Of a stretch of 64,000 bases of DNA, positions 17,683 to 26,293 are shown piece after piece. The stretch covers positions 1 to 64,000 of the forward strand of contig JANXBJ010000002.1 in the NCBI GenBank assembly GCA_025057645.1, in the 5' to 3' direction. Numbering within the stretch: the stretch's first letter is position 1; each line of letters opens with the position of its first letter. The position numbers and the translations under genes were made by a program. The notes under the pieces are model-generated. The model ran no database searches. It was not told the origin of the DNA and was given only the letters and a program-made list of their open reading frames with translations. Source of the DNA: Anaerolineales bacterium (lineage in GTDB: Bacteria > Chloroflexota > Anaerolineae > Anaerolineales > UBA4823).

Positions 17683-17829
17683 ATGTTGTTTGCCCCGAAA
17701 GAGAAAGGTCAAGGCCTTGTCGAATATGCGTTGATCCTTGTCCTTGTGGCAATTGTGGTCATCGTCATCCTTGCCTTGTTAGGACCTGCGATCGGCAACG
17801 TCTTCAGCGCAATTGTCAGCGCTATCTGA
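17683..17829 (+). CDS. Flp/Fap-type pilin subunit
   Basis: This 48-residue protein has the classic Flp prepilin shape: a short basic leader (MLFAPKEKGQG), then LVEYALILVLVAIVVIVIL, with the invariant Glu five residues after the Gly at which a TadV/CpaA-type prepilin peptidase would cut, and a short tail. Flp subunits polymerise into thin tight-adherence pili on the cell surface. It has its own promoter, AAGGAGG ribosome-binding site and intrinsic terminator, so it is an abundant-transcript type of unit. No tad/cpa assembly genes lie within the window; they must be elsewhere if the pilus is made. Confidence 0.88.
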   Translation: MLFAPKEKGQGLVEYALILVLVAIVVIVILALLGPAIGNVFSAIVSAI

Positions 17830-17862
17830 CCCACAGGTTGCCACGCGTCGCTACCCTTTCTA

Positions 17863-17893
17863 GCCCTGGTTGGTGAGCACCAGGGCGTTTTTT
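17863..17893 (+). terminator. Intrinsic terminator after the Flp pilin
   Basis: Stem GCCCTGGT/ACCAGGGC (17863-17870 with 17879-17886), an 8-base loop, then GTTTTTT. This is a textbook Rho-independent terminator. Confidence 0.92.
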
Positions 17894-17934
17894 GTCTGTA
17901 AACCCCATTTGAAAAAGAGGCGTTACGATCCCGG

Positions 17935-17963
17935 TTGAACGATCTTTGCGTAAGTGATAAACT
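17935..17963 (+). promoter_or_regulatory. Promoter of the GT87-like gene
   Basis: TTGAAC (17935-17940), a 17-bp spacer and TAAACT (17958-17963). The start would be near 17971, about 53 nt before the GTG start codon. Confidence 0.6.
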
Positions 17964-18023
17964 GTGAAAGCCAAAGAAGATGCTCAAGGTGATATCGACC
18001 AGAAAAGATCGCTAGAGTAAATC

Positions 18024-19193
18024 GTGGGAGCGAGGTTCTTTCTCGAGACCCTTCTTGTTTTTTCGCTTCTTTTAGCCGGTTTTGGGCTTGTGCTACTTCT
18101 ACCTCTCCCCGCTCGCCTCGGTGCAATTGATTTCCGCCCCTATTGGAGCGCAAGCTACCTCTTTGCGCGCAGGCTAGATTTTGGCGACTGGCAGGCGCTG
18201 GATAAAGTGCAGCGTACCCTAACGGCTTCGGATGAGCCTTTCACCATGCAGGCCTGGTTTACCCCAATTGGGCATTTGCTGCTTTTGCCGCTCACGTTCC
18301 TTCCTTTTCAGCAAGCGGTCAAGATTTGGTTATTGCTGAATATCGCCTTTCTCTCCTTCAGCGCTTGGTTGTTGTGGGAAGGTCCACCCCAAAAAGCTTG
18401 GCTGGCTCTCGTAATCGTTTTTTCGTTTTCAATGACCTTGACATCGCTGTATTTTGGGCAGGTGAACACGTTAGTGCTCTTGGGTTTGGCTTTGTTTCTC
18501 TACTTCAGGCGTACCCAAAACGACTTGCCGGCCGGGGCGTCGCTGGTTTTGACCTTGGTCAAACCCCACTTGGTGGTTTTGACCCTGCCCATCTTGCTTT
18601 TGAGTTTAGCTTGGCACAGACGGTGGCAGGCCCTGGTGGGGTTTCTGCTCTCTTTGGCTTTCTTGGGCGGTTTGCTTTTTGTTCTTCATCCCGGATGGGT
18701 GATTTCCTTCGGCGAAGTCATTCAGAGCGGGTTGGGCAGCTTCCGTCTAACGCCTTCTCTAGCCGGGCTGTTGGTTTATCTTGGGTTTGAGTCGTTAGGG
18801 AAGTGGCTTTGGCTGGGCGGCTTAGTGCTGGTTTTTCTGGTTTGGTGGAAATATAGAGGAGTTGACGAGCGAACGCTTTTGAGTGCAACTCTGTTGCTGG
18901 GGTTGTCTCTGACGCCCTTCGGATGGAGCTACGATCAGATCGTGCTCCTACTCCCCGGATTGGCTATTGCGCAATGGACTGTTCAAGGAGAGTTTACACC
19001 ACCCTGGAAGCGGTTTTTTGCGGCTGGTTTAGTGTTGATCAACGGCCTTGCCTATTACCAGCGCATCGTCGCTCAAAATGATTTATGGTTTTTCTGGATG
19101 CCGCTTGCATTATTCGGAGTGTATGGAATCGGTTGGGTGAAGCTTGCCAGACTAAGGGTGATGGAGCAAGGTCAAGCCGAAAATCGCTCTTAA
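18024..19193 (+). CDS. GT87/DUF2029-like polytopic glycosyltransferase
   Basis: The product has 389 residues and about ten hydrophobic helices. The first external loop contains AIDFRPYWSASYLF, the acidic-aromatic motif of polyprenyl-phosphate-sugar-dependent GT-C enzymes of the GT87/DUF2029 group. Members of this group (such as mycobacterial mannosyltransferases) transfer sugars on the outer face of the membrane; the donor and acceptor here are unknown. The start is GTG at 18024 with a weak ribosome-binding site. Its last 4 bp overlap the end of the convergent O-antigen-ligase-like gene. With that gene and the GT39 gene it forms an envelope-glycan neighbourhood. Confidence 0.75.
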   Translation: MGARFFLETLLVFSLLLAGFGLVLLLPLPARLGAIDFRPYWSASYLFARRLDFGDWQALDKVQRTLTASDEPFTMQAWFTPIGHLLLLPLTFLPFQQAVKIWLLLNIAFLSFSAWLLWEGPPQKAWLALVIVFSFSMTLTSLYFGQVNTLVLLGLALFLYFRRTQNDLPAGASLVLTLVKPHLVVLTLPILLLSLAWHRRWQALVGFLLSLAFLGGLLFVLHPGWVISFGEVIQSGLGSFRLTPSLAGLLVYLGFESLGKWLWLGGLVLVFLVWWKYRGVDERTLLSATLLLGLSLTPFGWSYDQIVLLLPGLAIAQWTVQGEFTPPWKRFFAAGLVLINGLAYYQRIVAQNDLWFFWMPLALFGVYGIGWVKLARLRVMEQGQAENRS

Positions 19194-21667
19194 TCCTCTT
19201 CCAGCAACGCAATTCCAGGGAGATTTCGATACCAGAGGACGACCTTCTCGGCATCGGAGGGCGACTCGCGAAGGGAGGTTTGTTTTACAAACCATTCCCA
19301 GCCCGGACGGGTTTCCTCGAGAATATACAGGTTGCGGATGAGCAGGGGGGAAATGTCACTCTTGAGGATCGGTTGTCGATAGACGTGGGAGTAATACATC
19401 GGTTCGCTTGCTCTGGTTTGGAGAAGGTATGAATTCATAAACAGCGGATAAGCCAGATCGGGCTGCTCGCTTTCGTACAGAATAAATGCAGCTATAGCAG
19501 TCAAGAGCGGGTCTTCCATCTTATATAATCCGCTCTGGTCAAGCAAGGCGAGGTCGTGGGCAATGGGGTAGGCATCCTCTCGTTGGTCACTCAAGTATAA
19601 AGCATAGGCCAAATAGGCGTAGAAGCTGGGGTAGTTAGGTTCAAAACGCTCTGCTGAGAGTTGCAAGCTGCTCAGAGCGTCCTCGGGTCTACCGAGCCCC
19701 AAGGCAATGATTCCGCTCATGAAATCTTTGTCCACAATCTCGTATTCGTACCACTCATCCCACTGTGTCCTGGAGGTCATCCAAGTTTCCAAGACATACG
19801 CTGAGGAAGAAAAGAGCGCAGAGAGATGAGCGAAGTTAGAGCGGAGCACAAGGGGACTGAGGCGCACAACCCTTTCATAAGCTGCTAGTGCTTGTTGAGA
19901 GTTCCCTAACTGTTCTTCCATCCACCCCAGGTTCAACCAGATCAAGGGGTTTCTAGGGGTGTTACTCGCCGTCTCCCTCATAATCTCTAGAGCAACCTCC
20001 CTGTTTCCGTTCAGCCAATGCAGCACCGCTAAATTGGCCTTTTGGGGTGGCCAATAGGGGTCAAGCTCGATTCCTCGTTCTTGATAATGGAGGGCGAGCT
20101 GTGCTTTCTGAGGAACGGTCTGTTCCGAGAAGTCGGCAGAGAGCTGCTCTACGAGCTCCATGCTGCACTCAAAGCTGTAAAGCGCGTTCTGTGTATATCG
20201 GTTTGCAAGAGCACAAATGTTGTTTTGAGAGGTGTGCGGATTTGAAACGCTCTCTGTGGATGAGTAGTAAGCGTAGGAAGGAGCGATCATCTTTGTGAGA
20301 GCGACGTAGCTGTAGAGTAGTGCGAGCGTCAGCAAAAAGCTTAGGAACAGAAATTGTCTTCGTCCGAATCGCCATTCTCCAAAGGACAGGGTGTATCGCA
20401 AGAGCAAGACCAGTAAGATCATGAATGAGGCCAGATAGGTGGGCACCCATAACATTGAGTCAAATAGCTGGTGGCCTAGGAAGCCCAAGGCACCTGCTAA
20501 ATAGGCATCGGAAGGCACTAAGGGTTTCCCCTGTTTTTTCAAGTAGTCAACCGCCTTTCCAAAGCAGATCGCTAATAGGGCGAACAGGAAAAGTAGCCCA
20601 ACGATCCCGTATTCCACTGCCACGTTTAGCCAGAGATTGTGTGCGGATAGGGCTAAAAACCCCGGTGGGAGCTGAGCGGGGTGGACGTAAGCGACGGGAA
20701 ACCCTGCGTTTCCGTGTCCGAGGATCGGTTTGTTGAGAAAGGCCTCCCAGGCGTAGTTCCACAAGAGGGCTCTTCCGGAGGAGAGGCTGTCTAAAACTGT
20801 TAGAAGACGGCTGGCTCCGAGACCGAAGAGATTAATTTGCCCACTGGTGGTAGCTCGCCAGACAATCCCGATGAGGAGAAGCGAAAACAAGAGTACTCCA
20901 AGCCCTATGGGCAGCAAGGAAGGCCGTGCTCGGTTGGGTATTCTCTCGCTTAGGTTTTCTTTCGTAGCTTCGCTTCTCAAGGAGCGGTAGAGGAAGAATG
21001 CCCCTGCGAATAAAGCGCCTATCATAGCGCCGCGCGAAATTGCAAGGAGAAGGGTGAGACCCATTAGGGTCAAGGCGAGAACCCATAGGATTTTCTTCGG
21101 CCTGCTCTGGGCATGGATCAGTCGGATGAGCACGATCGGCCACACGAAGTTCAAGAAGCCTGCGGCTACATTCGGGTGGGCAAAGAATACCCCGGGAACG
21201 CGAAAGGCCAGGCTGATCTTGTCTCCCAGCACGTTGAGTTTGGGCATTGTGCGGAGAAAGCTGCTGTAGAAGAAGACCGTTTCGAGCAGTTGAAGCAGAA
21301 AGACGATGAAAAAGGCGAAAATTAGGCTGTTTTCCCATAAAATGCGTCGCTCATCGGTCTCCAGCGTTACGTATAAGGCGAGGGCAAGTGAAATAAAGAT
21401 CAAAGAGATAAACACTGTATATGGGTTAGCAGGAAGACGATAGGAGACATTGGAGATGAGGAGGAGATAGGCCGCGAGAATTAGCGCAAAAGCTAGGCCC
21501 TTAGAAATCAGGAACGCGGGCTTCTGCCTCCCTAGGTAAAGCAGCCATGCCAAAGAGAGGAGGAGAAGTAACCCCCCGCCTTCGAGCGGGAACGTCAGGA
21601 AGGTTATCGTATTTAAGAGAAGCAGCGTGATCAGAGAAACCCAGGCCAAGTTTCGGTACTTACTCAT
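19190..21667 (-). CDS. O-antigen ligase/polymerase-like membrane protein with C-terminal TPR domain
   Basis: The product has 825 residues. The first ~470 hold roughly a dozen membrane segments and a large periplasmic loop in the Wzy_C arrangement. The loop contains LGHGNAGFPVAYVHPAQ and SAHNLWLNVAVEYGIVGL, whose His-Asn region is characteristic of WaaL/Wzy-type enzymes. Residues ~510-825 form TPR-like repeats (NLGWMEEQLGNSQQALAAYERV). The family ligates or polymerises lipid-linked glycans outside the membrane. The gene lies 15 bp downstream of the GT39 gene on the same strand, so the pair is probably one transcript. The exact substrate is not predictable. Confidence 0.82.
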   Translation of the reverse strand: MSKYRNLAWVSLITLLLLNTITFLTFPLEGGGLLLLLSLAWLLYLGRQKPAFLISKGLAFALILAAYLLLISNVSYRLPANPYTVFISLIFISLALALYVTLETDERRILWENSLIFAFFIVFLLQLLETVFFYSSFLRTMPKLNVLGDKISLAFRVPGVFFAHPNVAAGFLNFVWPIVLIRLIHAQSRPKKILWVLALTLMGLTLLLAISRGAMIGALFAGAFFLYRSLRSEATKENLSERIPNRARPSLLPIGLGVLLFSLLLIGIVWRATTSGQINLFGLGASRLLTVLDSLSSGRALLWNYAWEAFLNKPILGHGNAGFPVAYVHPAQLPPGFLALSAHNLWLNVAVEYGIVGLLFLFALLAICFGKAVDYLKKQGKPLVPSDAYLAGALGFLGHQLFDSMLWVPTYLASFMILLVLLLRYTLSFGEWRFGRRQFLFLSFLLTLALLYSYVALTKMIAPSYAYYSSTESVSNPHTSQNNICALANRYTQNALYSFECSMELVEQLSADFSEQTVPQKAQLALHYQERGIELDPYWPPQKANLAVLHWLNGNREVALEIMRETASNTPRNPLIWLNLGWMEEQLGNSQQALAAYERVVRLSPLVLRSNFAHLSALFSSSAYVLETWMTSRTQWDEWYEYEIVDKDFMSGIIALGLGRPEDALSSLQLSAERFEPNYPSFYAYLAYALYLSDQREDAYPIAHDLALLDQSGLYKMEDPLLTAIAAFILYESEQPDLAYPLFMNSYLLQTRASEPMYYSHVYRQPILKSDISPLLIRNLYILEETRPGWEWFVKQTSLRESPSDAEKVVLWYRNLPGIALLEED

Positions 21668-21682
21668 TTCGTTCCCCGAGCA

Positions 21683-23095
21683 TCAGCTTGTTCTTTTCCA
21701 TATCCAGCGCTCATGCAGGGTCGGCCGGATCGGCCTGAACAATAGATGGAAATCCGATGGTGGTTGCCATTCTGGAGGGGCTAGCAAAAATCGTACTTTG
21801 CTTTTCTCTTTCTCCTCAAGCTCGTTGCAGGGAAAAATAGAAGCCCCAAGTTCCTCCCTCCAGTAATAAGCGTAAGTCACTGCATCTAGGCCCGGATAAA
21901 CGCAGATTAGATCGCCCTGTTTCCACTCCCTCCTTAGAACCGGGAGCGCTTCTCTAACGATGCCCTTTTCTAGCCGGTAATACTGCATCAGTGCCGGAAA
22001 GGCGCAGATAGCTGCAATAGCTATGAGGACGCCCTGAAGGACGCGACTCGGGTATGGCTTAGACTGTTGAGAGTAGCTTTTCCAAGTTCGATGCAGCCGC
22101 TCGATTCCGATCGCCGAATAGAAGAAAAGGAACGGCGCCAGGAAAATGAACTGACGCGGGGTAATGAAATATCTGGTTGCTCGATTTAGAACCACGATCA
22201 GGCAAATTTGAGCCACAATGACGAGCAGGAGATACTGCTTCTTTTTTTCTTCCGCCTTTCTCGATGAGCACAAGCCAAGAAGTGCCGAAGCAGCTATCAC
22301 GAAATAGTATATCCATCCCTGCCATGGGAGGGGGAAAGGCGCTGCCCAACCGACACCGGCTAAAACACTCTGGATGAGGCCGAATTCCCGAGTCAGGCTA
22401 TGGGGATCCTTCGAGAGACGTCCAAAAGAGACCAGGAGTCCTAGGAACGCAATCAACAGGAAGATGGTTGAGCGGACTAAACTTCTCAGAGCCCCGCGCT
22501 CCTTGTTTCTTCGCAAGTCGGCCATCAGATAGGCATACACCATCCCCAACGCCAATAAAACATAGACATGAAATGTCAGCCCAACCATGCCGATCGTGCA
22601 AAATAAAAGCCAATCTCGCCCTCGGTTCTCTGCAATGGCCTTGAGGCCTAAGAAGACCACGAGTAAGTAAAAGAAGAGCAGCCCGGAATAGAAGCGCAAT
22701 TCTTGGGAGTACATCACAAGCAGCGGAGAGGTGGCCATTATCCAAGCGCTCAATGTGGCTTGGGATGGTGTAAGGTAATAACGGGCGACATAGTATCCTA
22801 CCCCAATCGCTGCAGTTCCCCAAATCGCTTCGGGAAGTCTCATCCATCCTGCGGATGTAGAAACTTGCCCGAACAACCAAACCAGGGCATAGTGAAGCGG
22901 CATTGCCATGACATGTTCGTGGGTTACTCTGATGGCTTCCCATAGGTTGGGTCTGCTTACTGCCTGCAAGACGTTGATCTCATCAAACCAGAAAGCGTCA
23001 TTCCCGATTTGAAAGAGGCGCAAGAAAAGGCCTGCACAAAGGCAACCCCCTAGGGCTAGGGGGAACTGCTGCCAACTCCCAGAGAATCGAGGCAC
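21683..23095 (-). CDS. GT39/PMT-like membrane glycosyltransferase
   Basis: A 470-residue polytopic GT-C-fold protein. The first external loop has FWFDEINVL with the catalytic Asp-Glu pair. The second has SPLLVMYSQELRFYS, typical of ArnT/PMT-like (GT39) enzymes that use polyprenyl-phosphate sugars. Around ten hydrophobic helices precede a C-terminal extracytoplasmic domain. Translation starts at GTG 23095 with AGGGG upstream. The linked downstream gene (O-antigen-ligase-like, 15 bp away) suggests a shared glycan or glycoprotein product. Confidence 0.82.
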   Translation of the reverse strand: MPRFSGSWQQFPLALGGCLCAGLFLRLFQIGNDAFWFDEINVLQAVSRPNLWEAIRVTHEHVMAMPLHYALVWLFGQVSTSAGWMRLPEAIWGTAAIGVGYYVARYYLTPSQATLSAWIMATSPLLVMYSQELRFYSGLLFFYLLVVFLGLKAIAENRGRDWLLFCTIGMVGLTFHVYVLLALGMVYAYLMADLRRNKERGALRSLVRSTIFLLIAFLGLLVSFGRLSKDPHSLTREFGLIQSVLAGVGWAAPFPLPWQGWIYYFVIAASALLGLCSSRKAEEKKKQYLLLVIVAQICLIVVLNRATRYFITPRQFIFLAPFLFFYSAIGIERLHRTWKSYSQQSKPYPSRVLQGVLIAIAAICAFPALMQYYRLEKGIVREALPVLRREWKQGDLICVYPGLDAVTYAYYWREELGASIFPCNELEEKEKSKVRFLLAPPEWQPPSDFHLLFRPIRPTLHERWIWKRTS

Positions 23096-23258
23096 ACTTT
23101 ACCCCTAATTCGCATTGGTTTTCACTGAGTATATCATTCAATCGGGGATGGGTTACTTTGCAAACTTGCAAGTGGCTCGGGAGAGCATCTCTGCGTAAGA
23201 TAAAGGGAAAATTACCGGTGGTTTGTTGGGCCGTCTGAGACTCTGAAATGAAATTGGC

Positions 23259-23286
23259 TTGACTCTTTTCTGGTTGGGAATATACT
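23259..23286 (+). promoter_or_regulatory. Promoter of the second stalked lipoprotein gene
   Basis: TTGACT (23259-23264), a 16-bp spacer and TATACT (23281-23286). The start is near 23293 with a leader of about 90 nt. The -35 sequence and 16-bp spacer are identical to those of the paralog's promoter at 10125. Confidence 0.7.
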
Positions 23287-23384
23287 TTGCTTAAGGAAAT
23301 CCGGCCCGCATCGTTTCCCATTTCGTTTCACTAAGGACCCTATATAGAATTGTTTGTCTTTTTCTTTTGGGAGGGAGTTTTGCG

Positions 23385-24347
23385 ATGATAAAGTCAACCC
23401 CCTTATTCCGATTTCTTCTTTGGCTCTCTCTGGTGGCTGTCTCGCTCGCCTGTGCCCTCAGCGGTGGAGGGGGAAGAGACGCTCAAGCCACAGCCGAAGC
23501 CCTAGCCGCCCAGAGCACCGCCCTGGCTTTGCAGATGACTCAACAGGCGCAACACATGCAAAGCACGCTTGCGGCTCAAGTGGAAAAAGGCGCTCAAACT
23601 CCAACTCGTGCCTCAAACTTAGAAGAGTTGCGTCAGAATGCCCGTATCTTGCTCTATGAGGACATCCTTACAAGCAAAACGAATCTGGAAAGATATGTCA
23701 AGCGCTCGCTGGACGAGGGTGGCTATTCCTACTTTGACACCGAGGGAGACCCCGAACGCTTGAAGGAGAATATTCTCTATGGGGCAACCGCATGGGACTT
23801 GATCATCGTCTCTGCCGAAGCCTCCGGACATATCCCCGCCGAGTACTTTGAATTTTTGGTTGCCCACCTGCAACGAGAAACGGCGTTGATCCTGGAGATG
23901 TGGGATATGGATGATATTCTGCAGGGGAGAATCGAAGCTGTGCCCAAACTCAAATGGATTCTGGATACTTGTGGAGTGGAATTTCACACCGATTGGTATA
24001 ACCCCAGTAGCCGTCAGGTATTCCTGCTTCGCCCCGAGCATCCTCTCCTGAATCAACCCCATCATATTGGCCAACTGGAGAGCGCAGGCCTGGTTTGGCG
24101 GGGCGATATCGGCGATCTGATGAAGATTAAGCGAGTCCAGAACCAAATTGTCGGTGATGCCACCTTCTTGGTTGGCCTTACACCGGCCAACCCCAACCTG
24201 AACGGTTTGGTGACGACTTGCGTGGAGGGGCGTGTGGTTATCCAAACGTTTGCTTCCCATGAGTACGGGCGGGAGGAAATGATCAAGCTATGGCAGAACT
24301 ATATCTACCATACGCTGAACAGTCATTTTCTGGCAACGATCCCATAA
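23385..24347 (+). CDS. Stalked lipoprotein with GATase-like domain (paralog 2)
   Basis: The product has 320 residues from the ATG at 23385, which follows GGGAGGGA. A signal peptide ends in VAVSLAC, a plausible lipobox. An Ala/Gln/Thr-rich helical stalk (ATAEALAAQSTALALQMTQ) follows. The globular domain opens ARILLYEDI and contains DLIIVSAEASG, ALILEMWDMDD and FLLRPEHPLLNQP. It closes with a TTCVEGRVVIQTFASHEY block that is almost shared with the gene at 10279. The family is known to me only as uncharacterised Chloroflexota proteins. Membrane anchoring outside the cell is inferred; no catalytic residues were identified. Confidence 0.85.
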   Translation: MIKSTPLFRFLLWLSLVAVSLACALSGGGGRDAQATAEALAAQSTALALQMTQQAQHMQSTLAAQVEKGAQTPTRASNLEELRQNARILLYEDILTSKTNLERYVKRSLDEGGYSYFDTEGDPERLKENILYGATAWDLIIVSAEASGHIPAEYFEFLVAHLQRETALILEMWDMDDILQGRIEAVPKLKWILDTCGVEFHTDWYNPSSRQVFLLRPEHPLLNQPHHIGQLESAGLVWRGDIGDLMKIKRVQNQIVGDATFLVGLTPANPNLNGLVTTCVEGRVVIQTFASHEYGREEMIKLWQNYIYHTLNSHFLATIP

Positions 24348-24459
24348 TACTCTCTCCTCGGTCAATGTGGCAATTCGTTTCATCCGATTTGGGTGACTGG
24401 ATGCCTTGAGTTTGTGTTGTTCGGAGGGGTAGAAGAGCAGAGAATGAGAGGGGGAAGAC

Positions 24460-25623
24460 ATGAAGAAGAGGGTGTGGATTTTGGGTTTGGGACTGCTTGC
24501 TGCTCTGGCGTGTCGCCTGCTGAAAGCGCCGACTACCCCGGTTCAGATGGATAGTGCCCAAGCAACCCTCATAGCCTTACGGGTGCAGCTTACGCAACTG
24601 GTGCTTCAACAGCCTTCGGCTACTTTGCCTCCGAGCGATGCAACCCAACCGCCCAGCGAGGTCCCTGTTGAATCGCCCACCGAGACGCCAACCTTGGTTC
24701 ACAGACTGGTGCCCGGCGAGGTTGCCCGACTGCGCACCGCAGTTTTTGACATGATCAGCGGAGATACCGCCCGTCAAGGGGTGAGTAATCAGCCGCCTGG
24801 AGGGGATGAGTCTCGATATAACCTCTACGAGCGTCCCTTTAACTCCCAAACTATGGCTCTCTTTTTCCCTGACCTAGATATTTGCGAGGCCAAGATCGGA
24901 CCGGACAACCTATGGATGTTCGTCACTATTTATCTGTATGGCCTAAGAAGTGCGAGTAATGCCCCACAAGGCGTCTATCGACTAGAGTTGGATTTGGACA
25001 TCGATGGACGGGGCGAGTGGCTGTTTGAGGCGCGTTCCCCCCTCGTCGAAGAGTGGCGTGTAGAGGGCGTGCGGGTGTGGGAAGATACGAGTAACGACGT
25101 AGGTGGCGAGCGACCTTGTGACGCCGATCCCCCGCAAGCGGAGGATAGTTACGATCGCCTAGTTTTCGATCAGGGATACAATACCGAAGATCCGGATGCC
25201 GCCTGGGCGCGCTACCAGCCTAGCTCGCCGCCCGCTGTGCAGCTTGCGTTCAAGTACAGCTTGATTGGAAATGACAACAAATTTATGTGGGGGGTGTGGG
25301 CGGACCAAGGGGTTGATCAGCCGCAGTGGTACGACTACAAAGATCATTATACTTACGAGGAAGCCAGCTCTCTTTTCCGTTCGAGTCGGTATTATCCTAT
25401 CAAGCAGATCGCTGAAGTGGATAACACTTGTCGTTGGACTTACGGCTTTGAGCCCAAAGGAGATGAACCTTGTTTGTGCGCAAGCGGTAAAAAGCAACCT
25501 ACTCCAACTCCGATGTCGCCCACAGAAACCTCTACTCGGTCTGCCGAAACGCCTGTCCAGCTTCCTCCGACTCCAACGGAATTTCCCCAATACCCTGGAG
25601 ACATTGGCGGTTATGTGTTTTAG
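24460..25623 (+). CDS. Lipoprotein with helical stalk, interrupted by in-frame TAG inside an SdrD-B-like domain
   Basis: The product has 387 residues to a TAG at 25621-25623. The signal peptide ends LLAALAC, a good lipobox. The stalk-like segment (QATLIALRVQLTQLVLQ) echoes the two paralogs nearby, followed by a Pro/Thr linker. A beta-rich domain of ~230 residues contains YRLELDLDIDGRGEW and WGVWADQG. A second PTPTPMSPTETST linker then leads into GDIGGYVF, the first strand of an SdrD-B-like repeat. The reading frame continues past the TAG as DMNGNCTRDEGDGG, which is exactly how such a repeat proceeds. The stop therefore truncates the protein inside a domain. The ribosome-binding region GAGGGGGAAG precedes the ATG. 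Confidence 0.8.
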   Translation: MKKRVWILGLGLLAALACRLLKAPTTPVQMDSAQATLIALRVQLTQLVLQQPSATLPPSDATQPPSEVPVESPTETPTLVHRLVPGEVARLRTAVFDMISGDTARQGVSNQPPGGDESRYNLYERPFNSQTMALFFPDLDICEAKIGPDNLWMFVTIYLYGLRSASNAPQGVYRLELDLDIDGRGEWLFEARSPLVEEWRVEGVRVWEDTSNDVGGERPCDADPPQAEDSYDRLVFDQGYNTEDPDAAWARYQPSSPPAVQLAFKYSLIGNDNKFMWGVWADQGVDQPQWYDYKDHYTYEEASSLFRSSRYYPIKQIAEVDNTCRWTYGFEPKGDEPCLCASGKKQPTPTPMSPTETSTRSAETPVQLPPTPTEFPQYPGDIGGYVF

Positions 25624-25893
25624 GACATGAATGGAAACTGCACCCGGGATGAAGGAGATGGAGGGTTCGGCCGCTTGGGTGTAACTCTCAGACGAGGCGC
25701 TTGTCCGGGTGGGGGAGTAATAGCAACTACGACCACCGGTGCTTGGAGACGCTACTTCTTCTCTGGATTGCAGCCCGGGCAGTATTGTGTGCTCCCGGAT
25801 AATCCAGGGGTGCCACTGACACCCCGAAGCGCCACGGTTGAAGTTCGAAGCGGCACGACAACGGACAACGTTAACTTTGGCTATTGTCCCTAG
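25624..25893 (+). pseudogene. 3' remainder of the amber-interrupted lipoprotein gene (SdrD-B-like domain)
   Basis: This is in frame with 24460-25623, beyond the TAG. It encodes DMNGNCTRDEGDGGFGRLGV, then a beta-strand pattern with WRRYFFSGLQPGQYCV, and ends NVNFGYCP before a TAG at 25891. The GYVF-x-DMNGN continuity across the stop shows that the two parts were one gene. An ATG at 25627 has no convincing ribosome-binding site. Nonsense mutation, sequencing error or readthrough are the alternatives. Confidence 0.72.
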
Positions 25894-26293
25894 GCGGCTC
25901 GTCTCGTTCTGTTGGTTTATGGGAGTTCAGTTCATCTTCCCCTTAGGTAACTTTGCTGCTGGACGTGGAGGGTTAATTGTGTCGAACGATGCTAAGCCCA
26001 TGGGCTTGTTCCCCTCTCTTCCGGCGGAGCGGAGGAAACCGTTGACGGTGAGCGAACTCAAGAGCAAAGTGCTGCCCGTTAGCTTTCTTTTGTAAACCTT
26101 CGCTCTGGAGAGATTTCCCTGGCTGTGAGTTCTGCGGGCAGGGACTTCCTTGTCGCTGCTCGGGGCACGGATACCATTGCGGCGAAAAGGGTTCGGGTTG
26201 GCTCATCTTTCTGGCGGGCTTCTGGGTTAAGAACCGCTAACAACATTAAGCCTACACAAAGGGAGGTTCAGGGATAAAATAAAATCCATAAGG
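25894..26293. other. 400-bp gap upstream of the SDR/SPT operon
   Basis: No gene is supported. An A/T-rich stretch with TAAAAT at 26275-26280 lies 13 bp before the ATG at 26294. If used as a -10, the leader would be only ~7 nt. No good -35 accompanies it. Confidence 0.5.
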
